Made by a program: the position numbers and the translations under genes. Below are positions 61,225 to 64,000 of a stretch of DNA of 64,000 bases, piece after piece; the stretch's first letter is position 1, and the number at the start of each line of letters is the position of its first letter. Source of the stretch: JAHEJN01 sp963787285 (GTDB taxonomy: Bacteria; Actinomycetota; Acidimicrobiia; Acidimicrobiales; JAHEJN01); NCBI GenBank assembly GCA_963787285.1, contig CAWBCM010000001.1, forward strand, positions 310,001-374,000. Reading direction: 5' to 3'. The notes beneath the pieces were generated by a model. The model was not told the DNA's origin. It did no database searches and saw nothing but the letters and a program-made list of their open reading frames with translations.

Positions 61225-61781
61225 GTACCACGACGACCCCCCGTCTCAAGGCCGTCTACAACGACATCGTCCGCGATCAGCTCAAGGCCGACCTCGGGCT
61301 CGACAACATCATGCAGGTTCCCCGCCTCGAGAAGATCGTGGTGAACATGGGTGTCGGCGATGCCGTGTCGCAGGCCAAGCTGCTCGACGGTGCGATCGCC
61401 GATCTCACCACGATCAGCGGCCAGAAGCCGATGACCACCCGGGCCAAGAAGTCGATCGCCGGCTTCAAGCTCCGTGAAGGCAACCCCATCGGCTGCAAGG
61501 TCACCCTGCGGGGCGACCGCATGTGGGAGTTCTTCGACCGCCTGGTGAACCTCGCCATTCCCCGCATCCGTGACTTCCGCGGTCTGCCGACGAAGTCGTT
61601 CGACGGCCGCGGCAACTACACATTCGGAGTCACCGAACAACTCATCTTCCCCGAGATCGACTACGACCAGGTCGACACCACAAGGGGAATGGACATCACG
61701 ATCGTCACCACGGCAACGACGAACGACGAAGGGCGAGCACTGCTCGACGCCTTCGGGTTCCCGTTCCGACGCGAAGGGTAA
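61221..61781 (+). CDS. rplE: 50S ribosomal protein L5
   Basis: A 186-residue 5S rRNA-binding protein (NIMQVPRLEKIVVNMGVGDA, SIAGFKLREGNPIGCKVTLR, RDFRGLPTKSFDGRGNYTFG). Length is standard. Confidence 0.97.
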   Translation: MSTTTTPRLKAVYNDIVRDQLKADLGLDNIMQVPRLEKIVVNMGVGDAVSQAKLLDGAIADLTTISGQKPMTTRAKKSIAGFKLREGNPIGCKVTLRGDRMWEFFDRLVNLAIPRIRDFRGLPTKSFDGRGNYTFGVTEQLIFPEIDYDQVDTTRGMDITIVTTATTNDEGRALLDAFGFPFRREG

Positions 61782-61787
61782 AGCACT

Positions 61788-61973
61788 GTGGCCAAGAAAG
61801 CGCTGATCAACAAGCAACAGAAGACGCCGAAGTTCAAGGTGCGCGCCTACACGCGTTGCCGCAAATGCGGTCGTCCTCACTCGGTGTACCGGAAGTTCGG
61901 CCTCTGCCGTATCTGCCTGCGCGAGCTCGCGCATGCCGGCGAGCTTCCCGGTGTCACCAAGGCGAGCTGGTGA
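61788..61973 (+). CDS. rpsZ: 30S ribosomal protein S14, zinc-binding type
   Basis: A 61-residue short S14 with four zinc-ligand cysteines (C24, C27, C40, C43). This C+ type is the ancestral form. The start is GTG 61788, six bases after rplE. Confidence 0.95.
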   Translation: MAKKALINKQQKTPKFKVRAYTRCRKCGRPHSVYRKFGLCRICLRELAHAGELPGVTKASW

Positions 61974-61987
61974 GGAGGGCCTGAATC

Positions 61988-62392
61988 ATGACAATGACTG
62001 ATCCCATCGCCGACATGCTCACCCGTATCCGCAACGCCAACACGGCGATGCTCGACGAGGTGGTCATGCCGTCGTCCACCCTCAAGGAGTCCCTTGCTGC
62101 GATCCTGCAGTCCGAGGGCTACATCAGCTCGTACACGGTCGTCGAGAATCCCGACCGGCCCGGCAAGTCGCTGCAGATCGACATGAAGTACTCGCCCAGC
62201 CGCAAGCGGGTGATCTCGGGCCTGAAGCGGGTCTCCAAGCCGGGACTGCGGGTGTACACCAAGTTCGACAAGGTGCCCCGGGTCTTCGGAGGCCTCGGTG
62301 TTGCCGTCCTGTCCACCAGCAAGGGATTGATGTCGGACCGTGAGGCGCGCAAGCGTCACATGGGCGGCGAGATCCTCTGCTACGTCTGGTAG
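61988..62392 (+). CDS. rpsH: 30S ribosomal protein S8
   Basis: A 134-residue central-domain protein (DPIADMLTRIRNANTAMLDE, RVSKPGLRVYTKFDKVPRVF, GLGVAVLSTSKGLMSDREAR). In many bacteria S8 autoregulates the spc operon. GGAGG precedes the start. Confidence 0.97.
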   Translation: MTMTDPIADMLTRIRNANTAMLDEVVMPSSTLKESLAAILQSEGYISSYTVVENPDRPGKSLQIDMKYSPSRKRVISGLKRVSKPGLRVYTKFDKVPRVFGGLGVAVLSTSKGLMSDREARKRHMGGEILCYVW

Positions 62393-62398
62393 GTCGCC

Positions 62399-62938
62399 AT
62401 GTCTCGAATCGGTAAGAACCCCATTCCGCTGCCAACCGGCGTCGACGTCACCGTCGCCGGCGACGTGGTCGAGGTCAAGGGCGCCAAGGGCAGTCTCACC
62501 CAGACCCTCCCCGAGGGCATCACGGTGCGCGTCGACGGCGACCAGATCATCGTCGAGCGCGTCGGCGACGAACGTCAGGTTCGAGCCCTGCACGGCCTGA
62601 TCCGCAGCCTGGTGGCCAACATGGTCACCGGCGTGAGCCAAGGCTTCCGCAAGGACCTCGAGATCGTCGGCGTCGGCTATCGCGCCAATGCCAAGAACAC
62701 CACCACCCTCGAGCTCCAGCTCGGGTTCAGCCACCCCATCGAGGTGGTTGCGCCCGACGGCATCGAGTTCGAGGTGCCGGTGCCGACCCAGATCGCCGTG
62801 CTCGGAATCGACAAGCAGGTCGTTGGCCAGGTCGCCGCGGAGATCCGTGGGTATCGCAAACCCGAGCCCTACAAGGGCAAGGGAGTGCGCTACGTGGGCG
62901 AACACGTCCGCCGCAAGGCCGGCAAGGCCGCGAAGTAG
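62399..62938 (+). CDS. rplF: 50S ribosomal protein L6
   Basis: A 179-residue protein with two homologous halves (SRIGKNPIPLPTGVDVTVAG, GYRANAKNTTTLELQLGFSH, EIRGYRKPEPYKGKGVRYVG). Length is standard. Confidence 0.97.
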   Translation: MSRIGKNPIPLPTGVDVTVAGDVVEVKGAKGSLTQTLPEGITVRVDGDQIIVERVGDERQVRALHGLIRSLVANMVTGVSQGFRKDLEIVGVGYRANAKNTTTLELQLGFSHPIEVVAPDGIEFEVPVPTQIAVLGIDKQVVGQVAAEIRGYRKPEPYKGKGVRYVGEHVRRKAGKAAK

Positions 62939-62968
62939 CGCAGGAAAGACGGAGAGAAGAACACCACC

Positions 62969-63334
62969 ATGGCCGACATCGCCAAGAAAAGACACACCTC
63001 GCGCATCCGGCGCCACCAACGGGTCCGCCGCACCCTGCGCGGCAGCGCGACGACGCCGCGCCTGGCCGTCTACCGCTCGAACAAGCACATCTCGGCGCAG
63101 ATCATCGACGACCTCGCCGGCCACACCCTGGTGTCGGCGTCGACGCTCGAGACCGATCTCCGGTCGGGTACGACCAGCAACAAGGCGGCTGCGGCCAAGG
63201 TCGGCCAGCTCGTGGCCGAACGTGCGAAAGCCGAAGGCATCACGTCGGTGGTCTTCGACCGCGGCGGTTACCTCTATCACGGACGGATCGCTGCGGTGGC
63301 TGAGGCCGCCCGCGAGGCCGGACTGGAGTTCTGA
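62969..63334 (+). CDS. rplR: 50S ribosomal protein L18
   Basis: A 121-residue 5S rRNA-binding protein (RIRRHQRVRRTLRGSATTPR, AVYRSNKHISAQIIDDLAGH, VVFDRGGYLYHGRIAAVAEA). Confidence 0.97.
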   Translation: MADIAKKRHTSRIRRHQRVRRTLRGSATTPRLAVYRSNKHISAQIIDDLAGHTLVSASTLETDLRSGTTSNKAAAAKVGQLVAERAKAEGITSVVFDRGGYLYHGRIAAVAEAAREAGLEF

Positions 63335-63335
63335 C

Positions 63336-63905
63336 ATGGCAAGCTCAGCAACCGCATCCGACGCGCAACTGCGCGACTCGCGGGTCATCCACATCAACCG
63401 AGTGGCCAAGGTCGTCAAGGGCGGCCGTCGGTTCTCGTTCACGGCGCTGGTCGTGATCGGCGACGGCAACGGTCGCGTCGGGCTCGGGTACGGCAAGGCC
63501 AAGGAGGTCCCGCTGGCGATCCAGAAGGGGACCGAAGAGGCTCGCCGCAACCTGTTCTCGGTTCCCCGCGCCGGATCCACCATCACCCATCCCATCACCG
63601 GTGTCATGGGCGCCGGTCAGGTTCTGCTGAAGCCGGCGGCACCCGGTACCGGCGTCATCGCCGGTGGTGCAGCTCGCGTCATCCTCGAAGAGGCAGGCAT
63701 CCACGACGTGCTGTGCAAGTCGCTCGGTTCGTCGAACAACATCAACGTGGCCCGCGCCACCATCGACGGGCTGCGCAACCTGCGCCGCCCCGACGAGATC
63801 GCCGAGCTTCGCGGCCTTGCCGCCGAGGAGTTCGTTCCCGCCGGTCTGCTCCAGGCCTACCGTGATTCCGAACGTGGAACCAGCAGTCCGGCCGAGGAGT
63901 CGTGA
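63336..63905 (+). CDS. rpsE: 30S ribosomal protein S5
   Basis: A 189-residue protein (INRVAKVVKGGRRFSFTALV, GDGNGRVGLGYGKAKEVPLA, LKPAAPGTGVIAGGAARVIL) important for decoding accuracy. It overlaps rpmD by TGATG. Confidence 0.97.
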   Translation: MASSATASDAQLRDSRVIHINRVAKVVKGGRRFSFTALVVIGDGNGRVGLGYGKAKEVPLAIQKGTEEARRNLFSVPRAGSTITHPITGVMGAGQVLLKPAAPGTGVIAGGAARVILEEAGIHDVLCKSLGSSNNINVARATIDGLRNLRRPDEIAELRGLAAEEFVPAGLLQAYRDSERGTSSPAEES

Positions 63906-64000
63906 TGCTCGAAGTCACCCAGATCCGTTCCGCCATCGGCTCCAAGCCCAAGCAGCGGGGCACTCTCCGTGCACTCGGGCTCGGCCGTATCGGCAAGTCG
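63905..64000 (+). CDS. rpmD: 50S ribosomal protein L30 (3' end beyond window)
   Basis: The first 32 codons of L30 (VTQIRSAIGSKPKQRGTLRA, LGLGRIGKS), starting inside the rpsE stop codon. L15 and SecY would normally follow outside the window. Confidence 0.93.
   Translation, partial: MLEVTQIRSAIGSKPKQRGTLRALGLGRIGKS

Noticed and set aside
1..64000. rRNA genes or further tRNAs.
   Set aside because: Only tRNA-Arg(CCT) could be folded; the later copies at 11054 and 23295 lack the 5' half and are attachment repeats.

Overview
The window is high-GC bacterial DNA. ATGA and TGATG start/stop overlaps are common, several promoters look leaderless, S14 is the zinc-binding type, and L4 and L22 carry actinobacterial-style C-terminal tails. 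F420-type nitroreductases, an LPXTG protein and an actinobacterial gene complement point to an actinomycete, most likely of the Acidimicrobiia (Ilumatobacter-like). This rests on gene content and protein resemblance recalled from memory, not on a database search.

Layout. 1-6106: chromosomal housekeeping and envelope genes (PAC2-family protein, zinc-ribbon protein, acyl-CoA dehydrogenase, universal stress protein, LPXTG surface protein, S9 peptidase, PQ-loop membrane protein). 6226-6300: tRNA-Arg(CCT). 6301 to about 23335: an accessory region at the 3' end of that tRNA. Its 3' end recurs as direct repeats at 11054 and 23295, and part of the downstream flank recurs at 16591, so at least two related elements appear to have integrated in tandem. 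Element A carries an integrase relic, a sigma factor coupled to a membrane-anchored seven-bladed propeller protein, and two secreted esterase-like proteins. Element B carries an MFS/ABC/two-component operon, a DinB protein, a lipoprotein, a second ABC transporter, an F420-type protein and relics. 23378-34515: chromosome again, with a single-domain 6-phosphofructokinase and a tandem eukaryote-like one, small regulators, a DUF2089 pair, a serine protease followed by a free-standing copy of its N-terminal domain, and a VWA protein.

34539-42525: an aromatic catabolic cluster. Hydroquinone 1,2-dioxygenase (two subunits), CoA-transferase A and B, maleylacetate reductase, thiolase and a hydroxyquinol-type intradiol dioxygenase would converge on maleylacetate, then 3-oxoadipate, then succinyl-CoA and acetyl-CoA. 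A hydrolase and a KAS III-like gene follow. 42541-48249: repeats around an AbiEi/DUF559 gene, a divergent Zn-alcohol dehydrogenase and ProA-like dehydrogenase pair, a Dabb protein and an acyl-CoA synthetase.

48307-64000: the translation superoperon. rpsL-rpsG-fusA-tuf-rpsJ ends at a hairpin. Two unrelated membrane-protein genes follow, then a structured leader precedes rplC-rplD-rplW-rplB-rpsS-rplV-rpsC-rplP-rpmC-rpsQ-rplN-rplX-rplE-rpsN-rpsH-rplF-rplR-rpsE-rpmD (cut by the window edge).

Many genes between 2.6 and 38 kb are broken by single-base indels while protein similarity continues in the next frame. None was seen from 38.8 kb onward. These genes are listed as pseudogenes, with the reconstructed extent and product. 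Sequencing or assembly error is the simplest explanation.
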